64,000 nucleotides of DNA, taken from positions 2,232,001-2,296,000 of the forward strand of contig CP099977.1 in the NCBI GenBank assembly GCA_024372495.1, given 5' to 3'. Shown in pieces: positions 21,209 to 32,718 of the stretch. Under the pieces are notes generated by a model. It was not told the DNA's origin. It saw only the letters and a list, made by a program, of their open reading frames with translations, and ran no database searches. The DNA is from Pseudarthrobacter sp. Fe7. GTDB lineage: Bacteria > Actinomycetota > Actinomycetes > Actinomycetales > Micrococcaceae. Made by a program: the position numbers and the translations under genes. The first letter of the stretch is position 1; every line of letters begins with the position of its first letter.

Positions 21209-22847
21209 ATGGCCGAATTGACCATCAACGCCGACGACGTCCGTAATGCGTTGAACGAGTTCGCGGCGTCCTACGAACCCGGAAACGCAGAGCGCGTAGA
21301 GGTTGGCCGTGTAACGACCGCAGGTGACGGCATCGCCCGTGTTGAGGGCCTTCCCTCGGTCATGGCGAACGAGCTTCTTCGCTTCGAAGACGGCACGCTG
21401 GGCCTGGCCCAGAACCTTGACGTCCGCGAGATCGGTGTCATTATCCTCGGTGACTTCCAGGGCATCGAAGAAGGCCAGGAAGTGCACCGCACCGGGCAGG
21501 TTTTGTCCGTTCCGGTCGGCGACGCCTTCCTCGGCCGTGTGGTTGACCCCTTGGGCCAGCCCATGGACGACCTGGGCGAGATCAAGGCTGAAACCACCCG
21601 CGCCCTGGAACTCCAGGCGCCCGGCGTGACCCAGCGCAAGTCGGTCCACGAGCCGATGCAGACCGGCCTGAAGGCCATCGACGCGATGATCCCGATTGGC
21701 CGCGGCCAGCGCCAGCTGATCATTGGTGACCGCCAGACCGGCAAGTCCGCCATTGCGATCGACACCATCATCAACCAGAAGGCCAACTGGGCTTCGGGCG
21801 ATGTCACCAAGCAGGTCCGCTGCATCTACGTCGCCATTGGCCAGAAGGCGTCCACCATCGCCGCCATCCGCCAGACCCTCGAGGACAACGGCGCGCTTGA
21901 GTACACCACCATCGTGGCCTCTCCTGCGTCCGACCCAGCAGGCTTCAAGTACCTGGCACCGTACGCAGGCTCGGCCATTGGCCAGCACTGGATGTACGGC
22001 GGCAAGCACGTCCTGATCGTGTTCGATGACCTGTCCAAGCAGGCCGAAGCATACCGCGCCGTGTCGTTGCTGCTCCGCCGCCCACCGGGACGCGAAGCCT
22101 ACCCGGGCGACGTCTTCTACCTGCACTCCCGCCTGCTGGAGCGTTGCGCCAAACTCTCCGACGAGGCTCGGTGCCGGTTCCATGACGGGCCTGCCGCTGA
22201 TCGAGACCAAGGCAAACGACGTGTCTGCCTACATCCCGACCAACGTTATTTCCATCACTGACGGCCAGATCTTCCTGCAGTCGGACCTCTTCAACGCCAA
22301 CCAGCGCCCGGCTGTTGACGTGGGTGTCTCGGTGTCCCGCGTTGGCGGTGCAGCCCAGGTGAAGTCGATGAAGAAGGTCTCCGGTACCTTGAAGCTGGAC
22401 CTTGCCCAGTACCGCGACATGCAGGCGTTCGCGATGTTCGCATCCGACCTCGACGCAGCCTCCCGCCAGCAGCTGACCCGTGGTGCCCGCCTGATGGAAC
22501 TGCTCAAGCAGGGCCAATACTCGCCGTTCCCGGTCGAGGACCAGGTTGTCTCCATCTGGGCCGGCACCAACGGCTACCTGGATGATGTCCCCGTCGAGGA
22601 CATCAGCCGCTTTGAAGCCGAGTTCCTGGAGCACCTCCGCCACAAGTCCTCGATCCTGACCACGCTGGCCCAGACCAACGTGCTGGACGATGACACCGTT
22701 GCGGCCCTGAAGTCCTCGATTGTGGACTTCAAGAAGGGCTTCTTCGGCGAGGGTGACAACCACTTGGTAGGCGCCGGCCACGAGGAGCATGACGCTATCT
22801 CCGAGGGCGAAGTCGACCAGGAAAAGATCGTCAAGCAGAAGCGCTAG
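21209..22847 (+). CDS. atpA: F1Fo ATP synthase subunit alpha (one apparent insertion)
   Basis: Non-catalytic nucleotide-binding subunit of F1; the corrected length is 545 aa. P-loop [13 protein letters not shown] (near 172) and the C-terminal domain are complete, with an acidic/charged tail of about 35 residues (ending [11 protein letters not shown]) typical of actinobacteria. AGGCT at 22164-22168 (expected AGCT in [11 protein letters not shown]) shifts the frame; removal gives 546 codons. Ribosome site AGGAGAG. Confidence 0.97.
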
Positions 22848-22856
22848 TTCCGCATC

Positions 22857-22895
22857 GCCGGGTGTGCCGGACCCCCAGGGTCCGGCACACCCGGC
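22857..22895 (+). other. Perfect 18-bp stem-loop between atpA and atpG
   Basis: GCCGGGTGTGCCGGACCC (22857-22874) pairs fully with 22878-22895 around a CCA loop. No U-run follows, and atpG starts 26 nt later, so it is not a normal terminator. It may set mRNA stability or partial attenuation between atpA and atpG. Confidence 0.7.
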
Positions 22896-22920
22896 TACGG
22901 AATGTTAGGAAAGGATAAGT

Positions 22921-23812
22921 ATGGGAGCCCAGATCCGGGTCTACCGCCAAAAGATCAGCTCGACCACGTCGATGCGCAAGATCTTCAAGGCGATGGAACT
23001 GATCGCTACCTCGCGCATCGGGAAGGCCCGTGCGCGCGTAGCAGCTTCACTGCCTTACGCGAACGCGATCACGCGCGCCGTTTCTGCTGTCGCCAGCCAA
23101 AGCGAAATCGACCACCCGCTGGTCACCGAGCCGGAGCAAATCCGCCGTGCCGCCGTCCTGGTAATTACCTCGGACCGCGGACTGGCAGGTTCCTACTCCG
23201 CCGGTGTACTCAAGCAGGCGGAAGGTCTCTTCGAGCCTGCTCCACGCTGAAGGCAAGGAAGTCAAGACCTACCTCGTGGGCCGGAAGGCCCAGGCCTACT
23301 TCGAATTCAGGAGCCGCGAGTATGCGCGGGTCTGGACTGGCGGAACCGACGCTCCAGAGTTTGCGACCGCCCGTGAGATCGGCGAGACGCTGCTGGCAGA
23401 TTTCGCAACTGACTTCGAGGAGGGCGGCGTGGATGAGATCCACGTTGTGTACACCCGCTTTAAGTCCATGGTCACCCAGGAACCGACGGTCATCCGCCTG
23501 CTTCCGCTTGAAGTAGTGGAAGAGCAGGCTGCCTCCGAATCGGAGCTCCTGCCGCTCTACGAGTTCGAACCGGAAGCGGAGCGTGTCCTTGACGCCCTGC
23601 TGCCGCGCTACATCGAATCCCGTATCTTCGCAGCCATGCTGCAGGCGGCGGCGTCCGAGCTTGCCGCCCGCCAGCGGGCGATGAAGTCCGCAGGCGACAA
23701 CGCAACTGACCTGATCAAGAAGTACACGCGCCTGCGCAACACGGCCCGCCAGGCCGAAATTACGCAGGAGCTTTCTGAGATTGTTGCAGGCGCCGACGCT
23801 CTTGCGTCGTAG
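22921..23812 (+). CDS. atpG: F1Fo ATP synthase subunit gamma (one apparent insertion)
   Basis: Central rotor shaft; the corrected length is 296 aa. The N-terminal [20 protein letters not shown] helix, the [15 protein letters not shown] middle segment and the C-terminal helix ([20 protein letters not shown]) match the family. AGCCT at 23234-23238 (expected AGCT in GLFELLHAEG) breaks the frame; removal gives 297 codons. AGGAAAGGA precedes the ATG. Confidence 0.96.
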
Positions 23813-23837
23813 CCTCCCGCCGCTCGGTTCCGCGTAA

Positions 23838-25349
<1,512 letters not shown>

Positions 25350-25350
25350 T

Positions 25351-25635
25351 ATGGCTGAGCTTGAGGTTGAGATTGTCGCAGCGGACCACTTTGTGTGGTC
25401 CGGAGCGGCCAAGATGGTCAAGGCCCGCACCAGCGATGGTGAAATCGGAATCCTGCCCGGCCACTCGCCCCTGCTGGCGATCCTGGCCGAGGGTGAACTG
25501 GCTATCCAGCCGGTGTCCGGAGACCGTATTGCGGTAGATGTGGACGGTGGATTCTTCTCCGTTGACAACAACCGCGTGGTTATCGTTGCTGACAATGCCC
25601 AGCTGGGCGGCTCGGCTACCGCTGGGATCCGCTAG
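25351..25635 (+). CDS. atpC: F1Fo ATP synthase subunit epsilon
   Basis: Short epsilon subunit, 94 aa: an N-terminal beta-sandwich (DGEIGILPGHSPLLAIL) with essentially no C-terminal helical hairpin (the chain ends GGSATAGIR). The truncation resembles other actinobacterial epsilons, where the inhibitory C-terminal domain is reduced. It starts 1 nt after the atpD stop. Confidence 0.95.
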   Translation: MAELEVEIVAADHFVWSGAAKMVKARTSDGEIGILPGHSPLLAILAEGELAIQPVSGDRIAVDVDGGFFSVDNNRVVIVADNAQLGGSATAGIR

Positions 25636-25645
25636 CACGACCTTG

Positions 25646-26077
25646 ATGGACGCACCGGGTATTTCGTTCATCGCACTGGCAATCACGTTCGGATTGCTGA
25701 TTTCTGCACTGTGCCTTTCGGGGGTGCGCCGCTTCAACCTGCGGCGTGCCCTCGGCACGGTGGACGCCTCCATTTGCATAGCTGGGAACAGCTGGCAGAT
25801 GGGGGTTTGTCGTTATCAGGACAACGACCTTGAATGGTTCAGGCTTATCTCCCTGAGCGTCCGGCCCAAGTACACGTTCAAACGCAGTTCCCTGGAGCTG
25901 CTGGGCCGCCGAAAACCCACAGAGGCAGAGGCCGTAAGGGTCCAGCCGGATGTGGTGATCGTCGAACTCCGCTATGAGGGTCAGGACCTGTATCTCGCCA
26001 TGAAGTTCGACGCATATACGGGTCTTTCATCGTGGCTGGAAGCGGGTCCGGTCATCGGCGTGGGGACCTGGCGCTAG
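25646..26077 (+). CDS. DUF2550 membrane protein
   Basis: 143 aa: one N-terminal membrane helix (about 5-25), then a soluble domain with WQMGVCRYQDNDLEWFRLISLSVRPKYTF-like features typical of DUF2550 (here split over residues 52-80). The family sits directly downstream of atpC in actinobacteria, including mycobacteria. Function unknown. Only 10 nt from atpC, so probably cotranscribed. Confidence 0.85.
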   Translation: MDAPGISFIALAITFGLLISALCLSGVRRFNLRRALGTVDASICIAGNSWQMGVCRYQDNDLEWFRLISLSVRPKYTFKRSSLELLGRRKPTEAEAVRVQPDVVIVELRYEGQDLYLAMKFDAYTGLSSWLEAGPVIGVGTWR

Positions 26078-26082
26078 CGGAC

Positions 26083-27411
26083 GTGGACTGGCTTTTAGAC
26101 ATCCGGCTTACGGACGGTCCACTGTACTGGACTGTCCTGGTATTGGGAGTGGGCGGAGCAGCCTATCTTCTGGTGCCACCCTGGCGCGCCTCAGAAACCG
26201 CTGCCCTTCGGATCCGGGCGTGGGCAATCCGCATCCTTCTTGCCGTAGCCGCAGCGTCCGCGCTGGTGGCAACCGTCCACTGGGTCATGATCAACGTCCT
26301 CACTGTTTTTCCGGAGTTGGTCCCGGACCCGGTGTTGCTATGGTTCGTCCCCGGTGTTGCGGCCGTCATCGTGGGAATTCTTAGATTGCCGCGCACCGAT
26401 TGGGCCCATTACTGGGGAGGGGTCCTCGCCGCGCTGCTGGTGGTGTTGTTGTCTGCGATCCAAATCAACGCCTATTTTGGCCTGAACCGCACGGTCAGCG
26501 ATCTGCTGGGCACAGCCTTGGCCCGGATTCCGGTGCTGGAACAAGACCTGATGCGGCACCCGGGAGAGTCCGACGGCGTGCCCCTTCAAGGCTGGAAGCC
26601 AAACGGCGATCTTCCGGCCGGCGGCGTCCTCCGTAAGGCATCGATTCCGGGGACGGATTCCGGCATGAACACCCGCGACGCCTACATTTACCTTCCGCCG
26701 GCATATTTTGCCGCCAACCGGCCCGCGCTGCCGGTAATGGTCCTGGTGGCAGGGCAGCCCGGCGGCCCGGCCGACTGGCTGACCGGCGGCGCAATCCGCG
26801 GTCACATGGATTCCTTCGCTGCAGACCACGGCGGCGTAGCCCCCGTGGTGGTCATCCCGGATCCCAACGGGTCGCAATCCGCCAACACCATGTGTATGGA
26901 CAGCAAAATCGCCAAGGCCGATACGTACCTTTCCCGTGACGTGCCCCGGTGGATCAGCACCACCCTGGCCGTCGATACCGACCATAAGCACTGGGCCATT
27001 GGTGGCTTCTCATTTGGGGGGACGTGCGCGGTGCAGATGGGAACCAGGCACCCGGACATTTACGCGGACGTGCTCGCGTTTTCCAGCGAAGCTGAACCCG
27101 CCATTGCCAAGGAACGGCAAAAGACCGTTGACGCCGCCTTCCCGGGCCATCCGGATGAATTCCTCAAGCAGACTCCACTGGAGATCATGAAACACCAACG
27201 GTTCGAGTCCAGCGGCATGTACCTGACTGCCGGCCAAAACGATCCGGACTTCGTGGGGAACCTCAAAGCACTGGCCGCGGCGGCGGAGAACGCGGGCTTC
27301 ACTGTGCAGGCCCACGAGGTGGAACACACCGGCCACTCCTGGGATACGTCGTCCAAGCGGTTCCCTGACGCATTGCAGTTCCTCGGCAGCCAGTGGGGCC
27401 TGCAATGGTAG
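26083..27411 (+). CDS. Membrane-anchored esterase (esterase D/Ag85-like alpha-beta hydrolase)
   Basis: 442 aa from GTG 26083. Four hydrophobic segments occupy the first 130 residues (starting DWLLDIRLTDGPLYWTVLVL), followed by an alpha/beta hydrolase domain. The nucleophile elbow is GGFSFGG, and the likely catalytic His is in HTGHSW near the C-terminus. The hydrolase domain probably faces outward. It overlaps the next gene, an MprF-like aminoacyl-lipid synthase, by 7 nt, so coupling is likely. It may cleave an aminoacyl or acyl lipid made by that partner; this role is inferred from context. Confidence 0.82.
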   Translation: MDWLLDIRLTDGPLYWTVLVLGVGGAAYLLVPPWRASETAALRIRAWAIRILLAVAAASALVATVHWVMINVLTVFPELVPDPVLLWFVPGVAAVIVGILRLPRTDWAHYWGGVLAALLVVLLSAIQINAYFGLNRTVSDLLGTALARIPVLEQDLMRHPGESDGVPLQGWKPNGDLPAGGVLRKASIPGTDSGMNTRDAYIYLPPAYFAANRPALPVMVLVAGQPGGPADWLTGGAIRGHMDSFAADHGGVAPVVVIPDPNGSQSANTMCMDSKIAKADTYLSRDVPRWISTTLAVDTDHKHWAIGGFSFGGTCAVQMGTRHPDIYADVLAFSSEAEPAIAKERQKTVDAAFPGHPDEFLKQTPLEIMKHQRFESSGMYLTAGQNDPDFVGNLKALAAAAENAGFTVQAHEVEHTGHSWDTSSKRFPDALQFLGSQWGLQW

Positions 27412-30027
27412 TCAGCAGGAAGCCGGACCGCAGCACCATGGTCCTGATGTGGGCCGCCGTCGGGCGCCCCGCTGTGCAGCAGGCACTGGGAACGTTGAAA
27501 TCCATGCCCTTCACCCTGAGCGTGGTTGTTACCTTCCTGGCAGCCGCTGCCCTGACGGAAAGCTTCCTGGACGGGCCCCCGGAGCGGCTCCTCGGGCTCG
27601 CCTCCGTGAGCGGTCCCGGCCTGCGGGACGGGAAGTGGTGGTCGCTGTTCACCAGCCTCTTCTTTGCTACCAACCCGCTGGCGTACCTCAGCGCGTCATT
27701 GATGATTGTCCTGCTGCTCGGACTCGCCGAGCGCAAGCTGGGACGGCGGGCCGCTATCGGGCTGTTCTTTGGCGGCCAGTTCGCCGCCGTCACCGTGTTC
27801 CTCCTGGTGACCCAGTTGGCCGGGTACGTGGGTGACGGCTGGCTGGACCGGATGGCTAATGACAGCCTCATTGGCCCCTACGCCCCGGTGCTGACAGCCG
27901 GCCTGGCCGCCAGCGCCCGGATCACGCTGCTGTGGCAACGCCGGCTCCGTACTACGGTTTTGTCCATCTCTATCCTGCTGGTCCTCTATGTGGGGCACGC
28001 CGAAACCATCATTGGCCTCATTGGTGCCCTCCTTGGCCTCCTGGCAGGCTGGTGGATCCAGGGCGACCAGGGCCGGCTCCACCGCCACCGGTCCACCGGG
28101 CGCGAGACCAGGAACCTCCTGGCCCTTACCGTTGCCGTGTTTGCCGTAGGCCCCATCCTGACCGGAATCACGCGCGCACCCACGGGCCCGCTGGCCCTGC
28201 TGCGCGACGTGGTACTCAGCCCTATGCCCACGCTCAGCCAGCCTGGTGTTCAACTGTGGTGCCACCGTTGACGCCTCATGCCTGGAAACAGGACGGGCAG
28301 GGTTTGCCGGACCGTTCGGGCTGGCGCTGGCAGTGGTGCCGGTCATCTTGTTGTTGATCTGCGCGGACGGCATGCGCCGGGGCCGCCGGCTGGCACTCAA
28401 TATTGCCCTGGCCATCCAGTTGGCCGTCACGGCCCTGGCGGCGGTTTACCTTGCCCTCTTCGCCCTTGTTCCGTCGCGCCTGCAGGGCGCGCACGCGACC
28501 CCGATGTCCTCGGCCTTCGCCCATGTGCTTCCACTCGTGGTTGTCCCGCTGCTGCTGGCGGTGATCCTGTGGCTCAACCGCCGGCAGTTCCGTGTGCAAA
28601 CCCGCCCCGGTGCCCGGCGCGCCCTCGGGGCCGTGGTCTGCGGAACATGGCTGGTCCTGGCCACTTCCTATACCGTCGCCTGGTTCTGGTCCGGGGGCCT
28701 GGCCCGCGACGGCGGGCTGCTGGGCCTGTTCGGGGAGTTGGCCCGGCAATACGTTCCGGTGCCCATTCCGCAGCATTTCCGCCGGGTCTTCCCGGAGCAG
28801 GACAGCGCCGAGGCCCTGCTGTTCGCCTACTCTGGTCCGGTGTTCTGGGTCGTGGCCCTGATTGCGGTCTGGTGGGTGCTCGTTGGCCGGAACCACGGCC
28901 AGAACTTTGGGCGGCAGGACCGGGACCGCGCCCGGCACCTGCTCCACCAGGGTGGTGGCCCGCTTTCCTGGATGGCGCTGTGGGAGCCCAACACGTACTG
29001 GTTCAGCCCGGACGGTGCAGGTGCCATGGCCTTCCAGCAGCACGGGACGGTGGCCCTGACCCTGGGCGGTGCGTTCGGTGAGCGCGCGGCGGAGCAGCGC
29101 GTGACGGAGGGATTCCTGGACTACTGCCGCAGCCAGGCTCTGATTCCCGCACTGTATTCCTGCGATGACACGCTGTGGCCCGTTCTGAGGGAACGGGGGT
29201 TTTCCAGGGTGGCCGTGGCCCAGGAGACCAGGCTCGCGCTGAACGAGCCTGGAGTTCAAGGGCAAGGAATGGCAGAACGTCAGGACGGCCCTGAACCGCG
29301 CCACCAAGCTGGGCGTCCGTGCGGTGTGGGGCTCTTACCATTCGCTGCCGGCCGCACTCCGGTCGAGGTTGAACGAAGTATCCGAAGAATGGGCGGCCGG
29401 CAAGTCCGTTCCGGAGATGGGCTTCACCCTTGGGGGAGTGGACGAGGCTCGATGATGACGAAGTCCTCTGCTGCCTGGCCGTGGACGGCAACGGCGCGGT
29501 CCACGGCGTGACCAGGCTGGCTTCCGGTGTACGACGGCGGGCGGCTGGTCAGCCGGACGCTGGACGTCATGCGCCGGGGCAGTGAGGGCTTCCCGGGCGT
29601 GATGGAGTTCCTGATTGCCTCCGCCGTGCTTGAGTTGCGGGATTCCGTGGACATGATCTCCCTGTCCGGATCGCCGCTTGCCAGCCGTCCGGAGGGCCAG
29701 CCCGGCACAGGAGAAAGCCCGGAGCGCACTGCTGGCGGGGATGACGCCGGGGAAGCTGACCGGGAGGAGGACGCAGCCGCCACGGATGAGGGCGCCCAGA
29801 ACCTTGTGCGGATCCTTGACCTGGTAGGACATGCGCTTGAGCCGGTCTACGGTTTCCGCTCCCTGGCAGCGTTCAAGTCCCGGTTCAAGCCGGAGTACCG
29901 CGCCCTGTACCTGTACTACCAGGACCCGCTGCACCTGCCCGCCGTCGGCAGGGCGCTGACCCGCGCCTACCTCCCCGGGCTGTCCCTGGCACAGGGTGCC
30001 CGGCTGGTCGGCAAATTGGTGACCTGA
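27405..30027 (+). CDS. MprF-like aminoacyl-lipid synthase (DUF2156) with N-terminal membrane domain (four apparent insertions)
   Basis: Corrected length 872 aa. The N-terminal half holds about 12 hydrophobic segments, the first six rhomboid-like in arrangement. The C-terminal half is a DUF2156 GNAT-type domain (WMALWEPNTYWFSPDG, YHSLPAALRSRLNEVSEEW, EMGFTLGG, FKSRFKPEYRALYLYYQDP). That domain moves an amino acid, often Lys or Ala, from aminoacyl-tRNA to phosphatidylglycerol or diacylglycerol. The frame is broken by AGCCT at 28240-28244 and 29246-29250 and by AGGCT at 29445-29449 and 29514-29518. All four are expected AGCT, and correction gives exactly 873 codons. An acidic 45-residue loop (corrected residues about 760-805) interrupts the domain. 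Substrate unproven. Confidence 0.85.
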
Positions 30028-30063
30028 GTCCGGGACAAAGGCGGGAAACGCCTTATCCCGGAC
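30028..30063 (+). terminator. Stem-loop after MprF-like gene
   Basis: GTCCGGGA and TCCCGGAC plus AAGGCG/CGCCTT form a near-continuous 14-bp stem with GGAAA loop directly after the stop codon. There is no U-run, so it may act as an RNA 3'-end stabiliser or a weak terminator. Confidence 0.5.
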
Positions 30064-30102
30064 CCGAAATATAAACCCGCATATAGGGCGCAATATTTAC
30101 AG

Positions 30103-30145
30103 AAACAAATGGTCCCCGGCAATTGTGCCGGGGACCATTTGTTTT
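30103..30145. terminator. Bidirectional intrinsic terminator, MprF-like gene / cspA
   Basis: A perfect 19-bp stem (30103-30121 with 30126-30144, core TGGTCCCCGGCA) with an ATTG loop ends in T-rich tails on both strands. It lies between convergent genes and fits both. Confidence 0.85.
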
Positions 30146-30178
30146 CGCTGGCGGCCGCGCAAAGCAGCCGGGCGGGTA

Positions 30179-30382
30179 CTAGACCAGAGTGACGCCGGTA
30201 GCCTGGGGACCCTTGGCGCCCTGGCCAATTTCGAACTGAACGCGCTGGTTCTCGTCGAGGGTCTTGAAGCCGCCGGTCTGGATCTCGGAGTAGTGAACGA
30301 AGACATCGCCATCGGAGTCGTCCGGGGTGATGAAGCCGAAGCCCTTTTCAGCGTTGAACCACTTGACGGTTCCCTGTGCCAT
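30179..30382 (-). CDS. cspA: Cold-shock protein
   Basis: 67-aa single CSD fold, RNA/ssDNA chaperone. RNP1 KGFGFITP and RNP2 VFVHYSEI are intact. GAGGAGAAATAA precedes the ATG. A leader of about 165 nt with a hairpin and a candidate promoter lie upstream, as is usual for csp genes with post-transcriptional control. Confidence 0.97.
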   Translation of the reverse strand: MAQGTVKWFNAEKGFGFITPDDSDGDVFVHYSEIQTGGFKTLDENQRVQFEIGQGAKGPQATGVTLV

Positions 30383-30501
30383 TTATTTCTCCTCATTGTG
30401 GAACTCTTTAAGACCGGCACACCTCGTGCCGCCCTTGGTCACTCCGCGAGAAGAATCCTGGGTTGCCTTGTCCGAAAGGTCCGGCGCTGCAGGAGCTTCG
30501 C

Positions 30502-30523
30502 GCTCGCAACATGTCTTGCGAGC
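30502..30523 (-). promoter_or_regulatory. Hairpin in cspA leader
   Basis: GCTCGCAA and TTGCGAGC form a perfect 8-bp stem with a 6-nt loop about 120 nt before the cspA start, near the predicted 5' end of the mRNA. Possible stability or temperature-sensing element; no experimental basis. Confidence 0.45.
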
Positions 30524-30553
30524 ATGAAAAACACCTACACAAAGACTGAGATA

Positions 30554-30582
30554 AGAATTTCATGCCCGTTCCCGCAGGTCAA
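30554..30582 (-). promoter_or_regulatory. Candidate cspA promoter
   Basis: On the minus strand TTGACC (-35, 30577-30582) and AATTCT (-10, 30554-30559) are spaced by 17 nt. The 30383-30686 stretch contains no gene and is the AT-richest part of the window. Confidence 0.5.
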
Positions 30583-30686
30583 CGGCCCAAACAGCAAAAA
30601 ATGGAAAAATTTAGGTAAAAACCGTGTGGCATGGGGGTCAGCTTGGAGTTACGGTAATTAGGTGCCCGAAGCAACAAAAGGGAACC

Positions 30687-31382
30687 CTAGAAGAGCCGGG
30701 ATTCGCTGTCATCGACTCCGCGCATGGCGTCGTAGTCCAGGGTTACGCAGTCGATCCCGCGGTCCTTGGCCAGCACCTTGGCCTGTGGCTTGATTTGCTG
30801 GGCCGCAAAGATCCCGCGGACAGGTGCAAGAAGGGGGTCTCGGTTGAGGAGTTCCAGGTACCGGGTCAGCTGCTCCACACCGTCGATGTCGCCACGGCGC
30901 TTGAGTTCGATGGCCACGGTGGCACCGTCCGCGTCGCGGGCCAGGATATCCACCGGGCCGATGGCCGTGAAGTACTCGCGCCTGATCAGGGAGTAGCCCT
31001 GGCCCAGCGTTTCAATCTGTTCGGCCAGAAGCCGCTGCAGGTCCGCTTCCACGCCGTCCTTGATCAGCCCGGGGTCCACGCCGAGGTCGTGGGAGGACTC
31101 ACTGACCTTCTCGTGGATGTTGATGATGAGCCGGTCGTCGGTCTTGGCCGACTGCACGGTCCACTGCTCCACCACGCCCAGTTCCAGGTCCACGTCCTCC
31201 GGGGAGGAAACGCGCAGGGTAGCCGGGGGACTCATCCAGTTCAGCGGCTTGTAGGAGCCGCCGTCGGAATGCACCAGGACGGAGCCGTCCGCCTTCACCA
31301 GCAGGAGCCGTTTGGCCAGGGGGAGATGGGCCTTGAGCCGGCCAACATAATCAACGGAGCAATGGGCTATGACGAGTCGCAC
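30687..31382 (-). CDS. nucS: Mismatch-specific endonuclease NucS/EndoMS
   Basis: Cuts both strands at mismatches; replaces MutS/MutL repair in actinobacteria and acts with the DNA clamp. 231 aa from GTG 31382 ([16 protein letters not shown]). The N-terminal DNA-binding domain is followed by the nuclease motif [12 protein letters not shown]...VAIELKRR with the D-E-x-K catalytic set. The C-terminal tail [17 protein letters not shown] resembles a clamp-binding end. The frame is open far upstream, but homology begins at 31382 and TAGTCT (31390-31395) ends 7 nt before it, suggesting a leaderless mRNA. Confidence 0.95.
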   Translation of the reverse strand: MRLVIAHCSVDYVGRLKAHLPLAKRLLLVKADGSVLVHSDGGSYKPLNWMSPPATLRVSSPEDVDLELGVVEQWTVQSAKTDDRLIINIHEKVSESSHDLGVDPGLIKDGVEADLQRLLAEQIETLGQGYSLIRREYFTAIGPVDILARDADGATVAIELKRRGDIDGVEQLTRYLELLNRDPLLAPVRGIFAAQQIKPQAKVLAKDRGIDCVTLDYDAMRGVDDSESRLF

Positions 31383-31498
31383 GCCGTACAGACTATCGCG
31401 TGGGCCCAGCAGGCCATGCCCCGACGGCGGGAGGCCGGACGCGGGGCGGGCACCGCAGGGCGGCAGGCCGGGCGGACCGGCTGGGGCAGAATGGATGC

Positions 31499-31852
31499 AT
31501 GCCGCGTTCCAACCGTCCCCGCCGTCCCGCCTCCGGCAAGGGCCCCGTATCCGGCAGGGGTGCCGGACGGAAAGGGAGCGCGGATGTTCCCGAGCTGGAC
31601 CTGGAACGGGCGCGGGCCGGAATAGCCCGCCGGGAAAGCGCACCCGACGGCGAGTGGATGGTCCGCACCATGACCGCCAAAAACGCAGAGAAGACCTATA
31701 TCTGCCCAGAATGCTCCACTGCCGTACTGCCCGGTGTTGCGCACCTGGTGGTGTGGAAGGACGACCACCTCTTTGGGGCGGCGGCCGGCCTGGCCGAGCG
31801 GCGGCACTGGCACACCAACTGCTGGATGACGCGCAGCTACCGGTACCGCTGA
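31499..31852 (+). CDS. Small zinc-ribbon-like protein next to nucS
   Basis: 117 aa. The first 50 residues are basic and Gly/Pro-rich ([15 protein letters not shown]). A compact C-terminal part has [20 protein letters not shown], a plausible zinc site. Homologues adjacent to nucS in actinobacteria are often labelled ATP/GTP-binding, but no P-loop is visible here. Role unknown; divergent from nucS. Confidence 0.75.
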   Translation: MPRSNRPRRPASGKGPVSGRGAGRKGSADVPELDLERARAGIARRESAPDGEWMVRTMTAKNAEKTYICPECSTAVLPGVAHLVVWKDDHLFGAAAGLAERRHWHTNCWMTRSYRYR

Positions 31853-31896
31853 CCCGGGCGGGCGGAAGTACCTCCGCTGTCGCTAAGCTGGCAGGC

Positions 31897-32696
31897 ATGA
31901 CTTTTGATCCGGCGTCGTACGAGTTCACCCAAACCCAGGGCCCCGCTCCCATCCGTGCCTCCACTGTGCTGCCTGCCCGGCGCGAGAACATCGAGCCTGC
32001 AGACGGAGGACGGCCACACCTTGGTGGGGGAGCCTGGCACTGCCTGAATCGGGTCCGGTCAAGGCCACGCTGATCACGCTGCACCCGCTGCCCACGCACG
32101 GCGGCTTCATGGATTCCCACGTTTACCGGAAGGCCTCCTACCGGCTGCCGGCGCTGGCAGGCATCGCGGTGCTGCGGTTCAACACCCGGGGCACGGCCTC
32201 GCCCCGCGGCACCAGCAGCGGTGCCTTCGAGGAAGGCGTGGGGGAGCGCTACGACGTGGAGGCAGCCGTCCGCTTCGCCGTCGAACGCGGCCTGCCCAAC
32301 CGCTGGCTGGTGGGCTGGTCCTTCGGGACGGAACTGGCGCTCATGTACGGCGCCGTGGAGCCCGTGGCTGCGCAGATCGAAGGCGCCGTGCTGCTCTCGC
32401 CACCGCTGCACCGGGCCACGGACAAGCACCTGCAGCTGTGGGCGGAATCAGGCAAGCCGCTCACCGTCCTGGTCCCCGAACATGACGACTTCCTGCAGCC
32501 GGCCGAGGCAGCCCGCCGCTTCAGCCTGGTCCCGCAGGCCCGCGTGGTGGGAGTTGCCGGGGCCAAACACCTGTGGGTCGGGGAAAAGTATGCCGCCCGG
32601 GTTTTGAACGACATTGTGGCGCAGGTCAATCCCGGACACGCCGGGGTGGAGCTGCCGCAGGAATGGGACGGTCCGGCGGCCACTGCCGGCGCATAG
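31897..32696 (+). CDS. Alpha/beta hydrolase (two apparent insertions)
   Basis: Corrected length 265 aa. The oxyanion region [16 protein letters not shown], the nucleophile-elbow-like [12 protein letters not shown] and the late [11 protein letters not shown] place it in the YfbR/dienelactone-like alpha-beta hydrolases. AGCCT at 31994-31998 and at 32031-32035 each carry an extra C (expected NIELQTEDG and VGELALPE); correction gives 266 codons. TAAGCT (31884-31889) lies 7 nt before ATG 31897. Substrate unknown. Convergent with the AI-2E gene. Confidence 0.83.
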
Positions 32697-32718
32697 GGGT
32701 GCCCGGGGGCGCGGAGGT

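Noticed and set aside
31383..32429. Upstream extension of the nucS frame (580 codons in total)
   Set aside because: Homology and the TAGTCT box place the start at GTG 31382; the extension is antisense to two other genes.
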